Assembly: GCA_013398175.1 (NCBI GenBank)
Contig: VZRZ01000466.1
Location: 655,910 to 719,909, forward strand
Source of the DNA: Climacteris rufus
Lineage: Eukaryota > Chordata > Aves > Passeriformes > Climacteridae
DNA length: 64,000 nt
Reading direction: 5' to 3'
Below, piece after piece: positions 21,601 through 35,336 of the stretch (positions within the stretch are counted from its first letter, which is position 1; every line of letters starts with the position of its first letter). The notes beneath the pieces are model-generated. The model was not told where the DNA came from. It saw only the letters and a list, made by a program, of their open reading frames with translations, and ran no database searches. The translations under genes were made by a program, and so were the position numbers.

Positions 21601-24600
21601 GGAAGCAGTTGAGGAATGTGATCCTGGTGGGGATATGGAGGGGTATGCAGGCACCTGTGGGTGCTCCTGTGGTGGTCAGCAGGCAAGCTCCCTTGCTCTC
21701 CTCACTTGGGATGAGTTAGATATTCCCAGTCGAACATATGGAGCCAGAACCATGTGCCAATGGTGTTGTTTTGTCAAGAACCATAGGGCTGGGGTAGTAC
21801 TTTTCAGCTAAGCTTTGAAAGCTACATTTTTTTTTGTTGCTGGTAACAAAACCACCTCAGCTTGTACACTATCAAAGCATCTTTTCTTTAACCACATGCC
21901 TTGTTTTTGTCATACTGTAATCCTCCCTCATAATGTTGCTTTCTTTGAGTTTGTTTGATCTAGAAGGGAACACCCACGCAGAACCCTACCCCCTCTTTTT
22001 CTGTAATTGATTTTGTGATCTTTATTGTGAATATCTCTTGTTGAATCTTTCAAACCCACTTCTGAAATAGATAATCTTTTCACCAGTTTGGCATTGTAGT
22101 TTCCTCCATTCCTTTCAAAAATGTTTAGAGGAGAAAAAGGAGCAATTTCCCCCTCTCAGGGAGACAATCCATTTGTTGCTTTGGGGAATAGTTTGAAATA
22201 AACAGACAGAATTTGCACGTAGTATTTAGCAAGCTAAATAATAGTCTCTGACTTTTTCTTTTAGTTTTGTCCAGCACCAAGATTAAGATGAATCTTGTGA
22301 AATCTTTAGAGTAGTCACTATTCCTGTAGTTCTTACTCGCTCCTAATTTTTGGTCAGTTGCTGACTGTTTTTTCTTCTGTTTCTCAAATACCAAAGGAAG
22401 CGCGGTAGGTGGCCCAATGGAAATTTGCTTAGAAACAAATCCTTCAGCTGAAGAAATTGGACTGTTGTACACTAGTGTTGATAAGAACTGTGCTTCTTTG
22501 CCGTGGGGCTGGTGAGACCTGTGGATATTAGAGGCCCAGTTGTGACACTCCTGACTGAGGAGGAGGCAAAACATGCAGTTCCCAGATCAAAGGGAAGGAT
22601 TGTTTTCAAGTGCCTCTTGCAATCACTCGATATGCCAAGTGGCTGGCTGCTGCCTGAGAAGGGCTGGGCACTGGTTACCTTAATGCAGTTGAAGAAAGAT
22701 GTAATTTTGCTGAATCTCAGAAAGGTTCTGTATTCTGATCATCAGGACCAGCACCATGTGTCTGCTGGGAAATGTGTAGGAATGTGTATGGGGCATCCAC
22801 AAGTTTTCTGAGTACTTGAGTTGTTTGTTCTGGTACCCCTTTGGAGGCACAAAATCCAGCCCCTCATCGATCAGGGCAGGAGGACATTTTGGCACGCAGA
22901 GTGACCATATCCAGCCAGTGTTAGTGGGAACACCCACCAAAATGCTGATTCCTGTGCTTTGGGTTCACAAAATAACACCCAAGGAAACAAAGTCTACTTG
23001 GCATGGTTTGGTGGATGGCTTCGGAGAACAACGTGGATTGACTCTGAAGGTGGTTTGTTTCTTGTTGATAGAGAAAATTGAATTACATTCTAACAAAGAC
23101 ACAGCAATACCTGAGGTTTTTGTGTTGGGGGAGGGTTAGTACAGTATGCTTGTACATTTTGCTTTTCTGTGCAGAATATTAGTGTTATTGTGGCTTTTTG
23201 TTTCTTACTTTCAATGAAAGAGGTTGACGGAGAGGTTAGATACCAGTTCTGCCTCAGTGATTCATTAAAGCGGAGCTGGAGGAGAGGAAGTCGCCCTGTT
23301 CAAAGGTGTGGGGAGTGTTTTATTGTTCTGCATGGTGCTGTGAATGCCAACGATTTTGCAGCTGTGAAAAGGGCTCTTAATGAGTTTCAGCATTTTAATG
23401 TACTTCAAGTTCCCAATTGTACAAATTTAAGAAGCTTAGCAATTCAGTATCTCCTGAATAATAGCTTTTATTTTATACTCTAAATACACTTGGGGAAGTC
23501 TCAACAATATTGCAGGAAGTCTTGGTAATATTGTGGCTCCTTCCCGATGTAATAGCTTTAGAGGACCTAATTGACTTGAACAGTGGAATTGGTCCTTTAA
23601 AAAACATGCACACACAATTTTTGATTAATGAGCCTCATAATAAATCATTAATCATTTTTGGCTCAAAAATTGTCTGAATAGTTTTCAAAGTAGAAGTAGT
23701 TGTGCATGTTTTCCTAAACTGTCTTTGTGATATGGTGCTTGCATTTCAAATCTATCACCTTAAATTTACAGAAGAAATAATCTAACATAATTTAATTTTA
23801 GAATTTTCTAGGAAAACAAGTCCAAATTCTGAACTACTTGGTTACTAAGTGGCATGTGAAACAACATCTAGATAGGAGTATTTCCTCTTAGAATAATAAA
23901 AGCACTGTAAAATGACCATGTAATAAGTGTCCTTCTTCCTGAAGGATCCCAAAGTGCTTTTACACATTTTCTATAGTCAATGTGGGTTATTCACCCATCA
24001 CTTGAATGAAACCAGTCTTTACTGGCTGTGCTAAACAACACTTTTTATAGGAAGGAAATCACAAATAACTCTTGCATTTGAAACTCTGGGGAGAATTTGA
24101 GGTAGGCAGATTGTAATTGCCCAATTTGGAAACGGGCCAGAAGACTGTGATTAATATACCCAGGCTGCACTTTAATTGTCCCAGAGTACTCAGGGCCTTG
24201 GTTTCAAGTGGGCTTTGTCTCTGAATAGTATTTATTTTTCTTCATGTTAATTTTGGAGCTTATAGAATGGATAGCAGGTTTAAAAGGATTGAAAAGTGGG
24301 GAAATTTGTTACCTACATGGGGATTAGCAACACTGGGACAGTGCAACACCATTTTCTACTTGTATCTCAAGTGACAGAAGCTGGCTGTGTATTTTGTTTC
24401 TCCTTATTATTTCACTGCATGACCTTAGATTTAGTTTACTCCCTCAAAATATTTTTCCCATACTTGACTATTTTGAACTCTTTAAATATTATTATTTAAG
24501 GTCTTGGAATTAATAGTACAGTAAATGCAAATAGCTCTACTCCTTAGCTACTCACTTTCTCTGGGAATTGCTTGATCTTTTGAAACAGTGTAATATCTCA

Positions 24601-25648
24601 TGAACCTGTGAAAGGCAGCCTAGCAGGTTAAGTTGATTGATCTTTAAAAATAGCGTCATGTAACTTCAGACTATTTCCCATAAAAAACAAACAAGCTGCA
24701 GAGGTTGTTGATGCTTTTCTCAGCAGAGCCAGCCTCATCCGCTCCCTGGCGTGGTAAGGCTGGGAAACATCTGAGTATCAGATCTCATCCCGAGGCTGCT
24801 GGATGTGCAATCCATCTGTGGCAGTCACCAATCTGCAGGTCCACAACTGAGTCAACATCAGACTGAGACTTAACTCAGTGGGGTCCAGTGGATATTTATT
24901 TTCCTCTTGGACAACCTGAGAGTTTTTAAGAGTTTTTTTGTAGATTTGGGGGTTTGTGACCAACTCCGTATTTAGAACATAGATGTGGTTTTTTGTGATT
25001 TATTTTTTTCTTTTTAAGTAGGCCACAGAATGCACATAATGTTAGCTTGATCTGTTGACAAAGTTGAGCTGAGCACAGCTTTCTCAGGACTGCATAATAT
25101 CAGGTTTGGTCCCTTACGTTTAAAGTGTTTACACAGCTAGTAAAGAAAGCTCACACACCCACAGCTGTTTTACCATGTGCCACCAGGAATTGCTACAGTC
25201 ATGATGGGAACTTCGCAATCAGACTCTGGAATTTCACAGGCATCCTTTCAGTCCTGCCTCCTTTAGAAACCACTGCATTTTACCTCCTCAAAAAAAGGTT
25301 GAAGTTGGGGTTTTTTGCTTCTGTCATCAACTGCTGCTATCAATATCAGCAAGGATAAGCACTGACATAACAAGTGCACCTCTGATAAAGCACTCCTAAT
25401 TTACCTGATAAAGTGGCTCTATCTCATTCTACTTCTTTGCACTAGTGTAATAGTAGAGAGCTGAGAGTTTAAGATGTTCCACTTTTAAGCCTTCAGCTTT
25501 TCTTTTCACTAAAACTACTCTGAAAACAAGTTATGAATACATCGTGTGAGAGAGGTAATCCAGAAGACTAAAGTGTTCAGTAGTTCAAGTTCTCTTCTTT
25601 AATGCTGTCTTTGTCATCATAAAAAAGATTCTAAAGATGGAGAAAAAT
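18692..25648. other. Intronic sequence, no gene seen
   Basis: AT-rich intron. It contains T/G-rich low complexity at 19.55-19.66 kb and the nested palindrome at 23.6 kb. Frames such as 22125-22574 (-) and 22816-23139 (+) have no recognised domain. Confidence 0.55.
23614..23673. repeat. Nested inverted repeat rich in homeodomain-type TAAT cores
   Basis: The left arm ACAATTTTTGATTAATGA (23614-23631) is matched on the right in two exact blocks: TCATTAATC (23645-23653) and AAAAATTGT (23665-23673). These are separated by 11 extra bases. All 18 bases of the left arm are therefore complemented. The inner blocks each carry TTAAT/ATTAA cores typical of homeodomain sites. This may be a conserved regulatory element or an intronic RNA hairpin. 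Confidence 0.85.
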
Positions 25649-25925
25649 CATAAAATCTTAGAATGGTTTGGGTTGGAAGGGACCTTAAAGATCATCTAGT
25701 TCCAGTCCCATGGGCAGGGACACCTTCCACTAGATCAGGTTGCTCAGGGTCCCTACCAACCTGGCCTTGAACACTTCCAGGGATGAGGCATCCACAACTT
25801 CTCTGAGCAACCTGTTCCAGTGCCTCAACACCCTCAGAGTAAAGTATTTCTTCCTGGTATTTAGTCTAAACCTCTCTTGTTTCAGTTTGAACCCATTCCC
25901 CCTTATCCTGATGACTCAAATCATT
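25649..25925 (-). mobile_element. CR1 LINE 3' tail fragment, antisense
   Basis: The element reads in reverse. It begins with complements of the terminal octamers (CATAAAAT, CTTAGAAT), then GGTTTGGGTTGGAAGGGACC and the rest of a CR1 3' region, through CAACCTGTTCCAGTGCCTCA to GTTTGAACCCATTCCCCCTT. About 275 bp, 5'-truncated. The small frame here is element sequence read antisense. Confidence 0.92.
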
Positions 25926-26589
25926 TAAGGACCAACACAAGACCCAGGTCCAGCATTCAGCATCCTAGGAGGAGACCGCACCACTCTCTCTATACCTTAC
26001 TGCATATTCCCCTTTGTGTTTAATTCCCAGCCATCCACTACATCCAAAACGCCTAATTTTAATTCCTTTCCAGTCTGGGACTCAAGGAATGCCTGTGCAT
26101 CTTCTCTCACAGTTTTTTACTGCAGAAGTTCTTAGAGTTGTTTATGATTTATAAGTGAGAAAGAAAATAATAACATCCTTTATTTGTTGAATCGATGCAG
26201 CCATCACTTTTTATATGAAGAGTTTATACACATATACAAGTAAAATATGATTACATGCAGATATATTTAATCACACACAAGGACACTACCAGCTAAGCCC
26301 ATTAAGTGACTGTATGGGAATACCTACTTTTCATACACAGTCACTCACACATACGGTGCATAACTGCAAATGTGCATCCTTTTTTTGGAAGTCTGGATGT
26401 AGTCTTACATGTTTTTACACACAGGCATCTGTTTCCTCAGATCTTCAAAACTGAAAGCATACATAAACTGGAATGCACTTCTATGTGTATATTTTGTTAC
26501 ATATGTAATATAGCACTATATTTATGTACTTAAAGACATTCTTCCATCATTGATGGAGAGAGACTATTTACAAGAGCATGTAGTGACAG

Positions 26590-26851
26590 AACAAAGAAAA
26601 AGGGCTTAAAACTGAAAGTAAGTAGATTTAGATTAGATATTAGGAAGACATTTTTCACTGTGAGGGTGGTGAGGCACTGGCACAGGTTGCCCAGAGAAGT
26701 TGTGAAGACCCCATCCCTGAAAGTGTTCCAGGACTGGTTGGATGGGACTCTGAGTAACCTGGTCTAGTGGAAAGTGTCCCTGCCCACAGCAGGGATGTAA
26801 CTAGATGCTCTCTAAGGTCCCTTCCAACCCAGGCCATTCTATGAGTCTATA
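26590..26851 (+). mobile_element. CR1 LINE 3' tail fragment
   Basis: It runs from AGATTAGATATTAGGAAGAC through GGCACAGGTTGCCCAGAGAA and AAGGTCCCTTCCAACCCAGG, and ends with ATTCTATG (26836-26843) and a decayed second octamer. About 260 bp, covering the same part of CR1 as the inverted copy about 650 bp upstream. Confidence 0.92.
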
Positions 26852-29800
26852 ATTCCCATGAGCACACACACAGGCTCACACATATACAGATATACATTAA
26901 CCACAGCTGAAATACTGTATAGACATAAGAACAGACAAACATGCACCTCAGAGAGCTTACTATTGGAATTCTAGTGCATTTTCTCACAGACCAGTTTAGT
27001 ACAACCTAGCAAATCATGTGAGCCATCACAGCCAGCCAAGTCCAGATTTCTGGAAACAGAAGAAAAGACAGAGTTACAGTGTTTGGACCATTTGCTTCTT
27101 CCATTTCTACTCCTCACAGGGACTGGTCATGTGTACTCGGGCTCAAGTGTTGTTCTCTGTTTGAATTTCAACTTGTAGCACCTTTCAATCTCTGCTACCC
27201 TGTTCTCTTGTGTCCTCTTGTGCCCTCACTGTGCAGTTTGCCTCCTGGTCGCTTGGTTACAAAGGCAATGAACTGCATGAGCTTTGTGCAGCAGCACCTT
27301 GGAGCTTGCCCTTGCCACCCTGTGAGCAGCCCTGTGCTGCACAGCCCCTGTCCAGCTGCCCCAGCCCTGCTGCATCTCACCAGCTGACTGCAGACAGCTG
27401 CATCTGTTATTTCATGTTGGATGCCACACACCTTTGCTGAAGGGCCTTCTCAAAGCTCTTCATTTCTGCCACAAGAACAGCACGTGTCCTTTCACATCAG
27501 TTTCTTGAGCAGAGGGAAATTCTTTTTCCTCTCCACTGTAGAACCAGGCTATGGCTCCTCATGGTTCAACAAAATTTGCTTTATAACTCTGTCTTGACCT
27601 TTCATAGAACTGGCCATGTTGTCCACCTAGGTAAATGTATTCTAATTTCAGAGTGGTTTTCTGCTTCCTTCTGCAGATAATTGTTAGTTTGTCTTTTTCT
27701 CTGAGAATGTGCAGCTGGGAACATTCATTGACTTAGAAAAGTTGAGTCAGCATTCATTGATCAGAAAACTGCATTCTTCTAGCAGATATGAAAGGTGGAA
27801 GGAATTAATGAAAGGTTTGTAGGAAAACTCATAAAGAACTTGTGCTTTGCCTGGTGTTGGGAAGTAATAGAGTTCATAGACTCCTTTCTGCTTAACTGCC
27901 CCCCAACCCCCAATCTTGCACTATGTTCTTTATGGATGGAAAAGTAAAGTAAAATCCCCTTTCCTCTCTGCTTTTATCAACTGCCAAGACAAGAGCAATG
28001 GTTCTCGTACTGCTCTATCCTTCCTTTTTCCCCCAGTACAGTAGAGATACAGTAATGTTTACTACTCTCTCCTGACTTCCCCAAACCTCCAGGTAACGCA
28101 TTGAACCACTCAGATCCCTATTTTCTGCCTACACAAGACATAATATACCCTTGAATAATGTCTTCTTCCCCATGGTGCTGGGTTTTTGTGTCAGCAAAGG
28201 GAAGCTTTGACACTTAGCCCATCTTCTTCTCCCAAGCAGGCTATGAGGAATGACAGACACCTGGCCCCTCGTCCTTGGCCATCATGGGTTATGGATTTGT
28301 TTCCTGCCATTGCTGTGCTTTTCTTGTTCGTTAGTTGTGGCCTCTGCAGCTCCCCTGGAGCTGCTCACAGCCCCTGGTTAGCTGAGGCCAGAGCAGTGAG
28401 GGAAATGGTCTCACACCCCCAGTACTCCCTTCAGCCCCCTGCTATCTAGGCTCTGCTTTTTGACATTGGCTGCAGCTGGGGAGCAGTGGACTCCTCTGGC
28501 AGAAAAAGCCTAATGGGACAGTGCCAGCACTGCTAAGGCTCCAGGCTGGATAGCATGGGACCATGTCTGCTTGATTTGGCAAAGAGGCAGGATTTTAACC
28601 CCTTTCTTAACCCTTTCATGTTGCTTTCCTAACGTTGGCAGCTAATCTCAACTGCTTTTACCAGGGCAATCTCATCACATGGAGCAAGACTTACTCTGAT
28701 GGGTGCTGAGGAGAGCACAGACAGCTCAGCTGCTCTGTTTAATGGGATTCAGCAGTGTTCATCACAGCAACTCAACCCTTCCTTTCTGTTCTATTTTAGT
28801 ATGTTATGTTTTAAATAAATAAGTTTCATTTTCTTCTATTACTCATCATATTTCCTCATTTTCTTCAGTGGGGGTGGAAACTGAGTATTCCAAGGCCTTT
28901 TTGCTAACCCTCTGCTGTGACTTGCTGACTGAGCATTGGAAATTCCACAAATAGGGAAAATGTGGTAATGTTGCGTCTGTCATGCTTCTGAGTGATAACC
29001 ATCCTTTGTTGCACTTGAAACATGACTTGGTTGGTTTTTCATATCTGATACATTTAGATATAGTACAAGCATTTCTGCAGATATATTTTGTGAGCTGAGC
29101 CTGATCTTAAATGGAAATGGTATTTTTGCCTGTGTTAAATACAGATTTCTCAAAATAAAACTGTCAAGGCAGTGTTTTATGATGGATTTTGGTTTCCTTA
29201 AGCAGTGTCTATGTAGGTTTTTTTTTTTTTCTTAGGTTTCTGTAGTAGTTAAAAAAATCCAGACTCTCTGAAAATTGATGCATCCTCAAGGACTAGTAGG
29301 TTTCTATTTCTGGCATGTGCATCAAGATGAATAACTGTTCTCTAGCAGTTTGTATAGACTCAGGCTAAGTAGGCCTCAACCTTTATCCCAACAGGAATTC
29401 CCAGACTAGAAAATTCTGACTTCATTTATGGTTTATAGGAAGTAACACAAAGCATGACAAAAGAAAGCCTTCCATTTTCTTCACAAGCAATCACATGGGA
29501 CATGTGTGCTGCTTGAATTCACCTTTGGGTCAGTAGGTCAAATATTAAAATACCTTGTACTGTCCCAAAATGTCCTCTTAAAGCTTTTAATGCTGTCCCA
29601 GTGCTGTTAATTCACTACCGTTAATACCTATGGTCTTTTTCCAGTCCAAGTGTAGACAGTTAAATATTAAGCCTTTGAATTTTACATGAAGAAATCTGAG
29701 TTTCCTTAGATTCCTCAAACTTAGCCCCAAAGCTAGAGAAGTTCCTCAAGACAAAGACATCAGTTCCTATTGATCTACAGGTGGATGCAATATTGATAAT

Positions 29801-32800
29801 AATTTAACCCCATGTGTAAGTCTGTGTTGTCTTTATTTTTGCGGCAGCTTTGAAATGAAATATCAAAGGCAAACAAAAATTGCATGATAATCATCAGAAG
29901 AAATGCATCCACTGCGTTATTTGCATCTTTTTTAATCTGAATGTAGTTCTGAAAATATTTTCCAAGCACAGATCCTGATACTGCCAATTAAACCAAAGAA
30001 AATTTTGCCATAGAATTCAGTTAGAGAAGAATCAGGCCATGACAGAGCAAATACTCTGTCCTTAGGAAGAACAACTGCTAGAAATAGTGGACAGAAAGTC
30101 CTAAAGTCACTCTGGACAAGTACCGGTTTATGTGTGCATGAAAACATCTGTCACTTGTGGCTCTGCTGCTTTTTTATGATGTCCTATAGTCACTGGAAAA
30201 TCCAACAGCAAAGCCCTCACCTTTTCTATGCTCCTGTTATTTAAGAAGTCCAATTGCTTCCTTTGCTGAGCTTGAGGAGGAGCATGCAACCTCTGTTCTA
30301 ACATGTGCTGCAGTTTCCACAAGGTACATATGAGGAGTTAATCCATAGGCTGATCTAAATGCTTTGTATCCACAGTTTGAGGAACCCAAGTTTGCCCTGT
30401 CCAATGCCAGATTCTGTCTGCACTGAGAAAGTGGTATTGTATCCTGAGGCAGATTAGGGAGAAAACTATTTGTTTCCATTGCCATCTGTAATCCTTTTAG
30501 TCCTATGTTACTGTTATGAGAACAGAGACGTTTGAAGAAAGGAAGTAGCACAACCCAGTGATCTCCAGGACTCAGCACTCTGGAGAGTTGCCACCTTGAC
30601 GGAGGTAGATAAAAAAAAGCAAGATCTAGAAATTCTGTAATAATTTTAACCTTTTACTCTAGAATCTGCATTGCTTTGTGCACAAATCTAGCTTTTCAGG
30701 ATCCTTTATTACTTTCAATATTTCAGCTTATGCAAAGTAGAACTGTAGAATTCTTGGAAGAGTTATATTTTCTGAGTTCCATCTTGAAATGCTTGGTGTT
30801 TATGTCAGGTGTTTGGAAGTATTATGATTTTAAGTAGAGCAAAAATAATTGTTTCTTTTTCAGATATTATTGCAATCAGACTTTTTTTCACTGAGAATTT
30901 TACATACTTGAAAAAAAACCATTTCAACTCATTAGTGTCACTGACACTGCACATATTGTTTTAAGAATTGACGTAAGCAGCTAAATAATTATTTATTGTA
31001 TCATGTTTTTCAAAATGACAGTCACAAGAATCCATGACAATAGGATATTTCAGTGCATACTTCCAAGCATTTTTGTTTTGTTTTTTTTTTTAAAGCACTC
31101 TAAGTTAAGCTGTTAATTTGATGTTATTGATGTAGTGCCTATGGAAATTTAGGTCGAATTAGTTTTCTTTCCTCCCTTATTGATAGTGGAAAGTTTATAC
31201 TGTGGCCTGATTTCATGTTATGTCCTCTGCAAAGCAAGTAATCTCTTTTGTGACCTCTTTGTTCTCTGTTGCACATCACAAATGCACCCTTTCTGTTGGA
31301 CAGTATCATGTAAAACACAATTCAGAGAGAAAGTGAGCAGCAGTTAAATGGCAAGATTCATTAACTCTCTGCAGGGGAAAAGGACTTGACTCTTGTCTAA
31401 ATATCAGTAAGAGAATCCTGCAAAATATACATCAATCAGCATGTCTTAACCCAGTATAACATAAAGCAAACATACTTGAGGCAGTATTGTGTGATGGGCA
31501 ATAGGAAACCATGCCGTAAGTTCACTGGCACACTGTTGATGACAAATCAAAATAAATAGATAAGGTGTTCAACTTAATTGCAGCTCATCTGGCAAATTAG
31601 CCTTTTGCTGCTGGAGGTCATCAGTGAGTTTCTGATTTTGGGTTCATGGGTAGGGGATCGTGTAGCATTTTCAGAAATTGGTATAGACAGCCATCAGATC
31701 ATCTGAGGTAATGAATTGATTCTTAAGAAGGGAAATAAAAATAGGAAAATAATCATTAAAACAGTGTGAAAGAGAATATGGAGAGTCGAACAGGTTCAAA
31801 GCTAAAATGACACAATTTTTGCAGAGTTGATCTGCCTTTTTGGCTGCACTGCACTGTGCAAGTTAGAATCTGGAAATCTATTTCTAGGAAGACTAAGAAG
31901 TAAGGAGTTTTAAAAATCTCACCTTGTAATAACAAAAGTATGAATAAGAGGTTCTTATATCAGACTTTGATAGTTCCGGTTACAGTGGAAATGAAAGGAG
32001 GTACCATGTATCTTACAGAATGTTCTGAAGGCAGCAACCATAGTGACTCAAGCCCATGTTTCCCACACAAGACAAAGGGTAAATGAAATCACCACTGGCA
32101 GGTGAATTTCATGATGGAAGGTTCTGCAGCAGCTCTGTGCTGAACAGACCAATAACAATTTAGTTCCAGCAATATTTAGCTTTAGCAAATGCTGTGCTGT
32201 CCATGAACAAACTTAATTAAAAGAAAGTTGAGTCCAGCTTACACAGGAGGCACAGCACTCTGATAGTTTGCACAGAGAGAAGAAATCCTGAGCATATATA
32301 AACTGTGAACTCTTTTAAAGTTCATGGTTTTAATTAAAACAGTGCTTATAAATATTACTGTGGAGCTGATACAGGTATTTGTGACAAATAAGTTCCTGCA
32401 ATATGTTTTGCTTTTTCTCTTGATAGGTCATTGGGTTTAGGAATTTGCTTGTTTGCAATTTTTTGACAAAATTTGGTAGAGCAAATTTTAACCTAGGCCT
32501 TGTTTAAGCAGTAACTGCAAAGACTCTTTCAGTGATGGCACAGAATTGCTGGGAACATCTCTTTTCTGATTAGATGATCCCAAGCAAAGGATTTCAAATG
32601 GCACGAGTTCTTTTCTTCAGTCATTATAAACCTCAAACGTGCTTAAGTTTACTTATGGAAATAATAATAAACTAGTTTTGAAAATCACTGAGAAAATGCT
32701 TTTCTTCAGAGTTGCACTTAGGAGTGGTTTCTGTGTTCATGTGCAGAACCACTGTGTCTTTTCAGTCCTTGTAGTTAACAGACTTTTGACATGACTTGGT

Positions 32801-33540
32801 GACAATCAAGGTTATATAGAAAATGGATGCTGCAGGTTTAGTTCTTGCTGTATTTATAGTATTTGATGGATTTGGCTTAATTAGTACTGTATGGTGGTTG
32901 CATAATTGTTCTGAGGTCAAATCTCCTGCGACTCTTTGGAAACACCATATTCTTAATAAATTTTGAAGCATTGTAGTGTAAAAGTCAGGTAGGGCTGGGC
33001 ACAGAAGAAAGACCATTTATGAAACGTAGTCAGCACTAAGTCTAAAAAGGCACAGTGACTACTGTGAAGTCGATCTGTCAGTGTGAGATTTAATATCTCA
33101 GGATGTTAAATCTTTATGTATTGGAGCCTTTGGAAGACCATCAAACAACAGAGATTCTTTTGAAGGTACGTAAAACAAAATAATCTGCTTTGAATAACCA
33201 AATATCCTCTGTTCTTCAGTATTTTCCCTATGAAACCATCCATGTTTAGACAGTCTTGGCTAAGGAGATAGCTCATGCTTCTGACAATGCCTAATGCAAA
33301 AAATTTGAAGTGGAAAAGGGATAAAACCAGTCTCAGTAGAGATAAGCCTGGGGGCATCATGCCAGTGTTTGAGGGACAGTGTGCTAGCAAGATCTGCTGT
33401 CTCAGTGGAGATAGGGGATGGAGATCCATGCAGCAGCAAGCATACCGGGGTTATTGATGTGTTAGAAACCACAGACTCACCAAGAATGGTCATGTAATAA
33501 TTAGGCCTTCTCCCTGCAAAAGCATTTTGAGATCAATAAC
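26852..33540. other. Intronic sequence, no gene seen
   Basis: Mostly AT-rich, with somewhat GC-richer patches near 27.2-27.4 and 28.2-28.5 kb that lack CpG enrichment. T-runs occur at 29220 and 31080. No recognised repeat or exon. Confidence 0.55.
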
Positions 33541-33544
33541 CCAA

Positions 33545-35336
33545 CTAGAGCTTAATCTGGCTACTGCCATAAAAGACAGTAAAAATTGACAGCAACAAAA
33601 GGAGAGTTAAGGAAAATTTCTATCCCTTATTGGATGTGGAGGGAAACAGTGGCAAAGGATGAGGAAAAGGCTGATGTACTTAATGCCTTCTTTGCCTCAG
33701 TCTTTAATAAGGCGACCAGCAGTTGTTCAGGTGATATGGAAGATGGGGATGGCATCAGAATGAAGCCCACATAATCCCGGGGCAGATGGTTAGTGACCTG
33801 CTATACAAGTTCATGGGGCCAGACAGGATCCACCCAAGAATACTGAGGGAGATGACATAGTGCTCATCGAGCCACTTTCAATCATTTCCCACCAGTCCTG
33901 GGTAACCAGAAAGATCCCAGCTGACTGGAAGTTAGCAAATGTGATGCATCTCTAAAGGGACAGAAGGAAGATCCAGGGAACTAGAGGCCTGTCAGTCTGA
34001 CCTCTGTGTCTGGAAAGGTTATGGAGCAGATCATCTTGTGTGCCATCACGATATTTACAGGACAACCAAGGGATCAGGCCCAGCCAGGATGGGTTTAGGG
34101 AAGGCAGGTCCTGTTTGACCAACCTGATCTCCTTCTATGACAAGCTGACCCACTTAGTGGATGAGGGAAACAATGTGGATGCTGTCTACCTCGACTTTAC
34201 TGAAGCCTTTGACACCATTTCCAACAGCATTCTCTTGGAGAAACTGTCTGCTCATGGTTTGGATGCATGTGTTTTCACTGGGTAAAAATCTGTCTGGATG
34301 GCTGAGCTGAAAGAGTGGTGGTGAATGGAGTTGCATCCACCTGGCAGCTGGTCACTGGTGGTGTTCCTCAGGGATCAGTGTTGGGGCCAGTCCTGTCCAA
34401 TATCTTTATCAATGATCTGGATGAGGGGATCGAGTGACCCCCCAGTCAGTTTGCAGATGGCACTAAGTTGGGTGGGAGTGTTGATCTGCTGGAGGGTGGG
34501 GAGGCTCTATAGACAGGATCAGGACAGGCTGGAATGATGGGCTGAGGCCAACAGTATGAGGTTCAACAAGGTGAAGTGCCAGGCCCTGCACTTGGGCCAC
34601 ACCAACTCCATTCAACACTGCAGGCTTGGGGAAGAGTGGCTGGAAAGCTGCCCAGTGGAAAAGGACCCAGGGATGCTGGCTGACAGCCAGTTGAATATGA
34701 GCCAGCAGTGTGCCCAGGTGGCCAGGAAGGCCAATGGCATCCTGGCCTGTATCAGTAATAGTGTGGCCAGCAGGACCAGGGCAGGCATCATCCCTCTGTG
34801 CTCAGCACTGGTGAGGGCATATCTTGAATCCAGTGTTCAGTTTGGGACCTGTCACTGCAAAAAGGACATTGAGGTGCTGGAGTGTATTGAGAGAAGGGCA
34901 ATGGAGCTGGTGAAGGGCCTGGAGCACAAGTCTGATTAGGAGCAACTGAAGGAGCTGGAGTTGTTTAGCCTGGAGAAGAGGAGGCTCAGTGGGGACCTTA
35001 CTGCTTCTACAACTCCCTGAAAGAAGGTTGTAGCCAGGTGGGGATTGGTCTCCTATGTAACAACTGATAGGACAAGAGAAAATTTCCTTTCCTTCTAAAA
35101 CTCCAGTGGAATTTTAGATTGGATATTAGGAAAAAAATATTCAGCAAAAGGATTGTCAAGCATTGGAACACACTGTCCTGGGAAGTGGTGGAGTCCCCAT
35201 CCCTGAAGTGATTTAAAAGACAAGTACATGTGGCAGTTAGGGACATGGTTTAAGGGTGAACTTGGCAGTGCTGTGTTAGGGATGGACTCGATGATAAATC
35301 ATCTTTTCCAACCTAAACAATTCTGTGATTCTATGA
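33545..35336 (+). mobile_element. Long CR1 LINE copy with decayed reverse-transcriptase region
   Basis: The element holds recognisable CR1 protein pieces in shifting frames: a linker (EKADVLNAFFASVFNKA near 33664), then RT motifs. These include GREGRSCLTNLISFYDKL-like and VYLDFTEAFDTI (34040-34285), then the GVPQGSVLGP region, then the part equivalent to LNMSQQCAQVA…NGILACISN (34556-34939). The 3' noncoding end finishes in ATTCTGTG (35320-35327) and ATTCTATG (35328-35335). It carries several frameshifts and stops. The catalytic motif C, normally FADD in CR1, reads FADG at about 34450, so it cannot be active. The 5' part (ORF1 and endonuclease) is missing; the left border is approximate. Sense relative to RBMS3. 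Confidence 0.93.

Noticed and set aside
22125..22574. 149-codon minus-strand frame
   Set aside because: Composition is random-like with no motif, and the start has no supporting context.
34556..34939. 127-codon plus-strand frame
   Set aside because: It is part of the CR1 reverse-transcriptase region, not a host gene.
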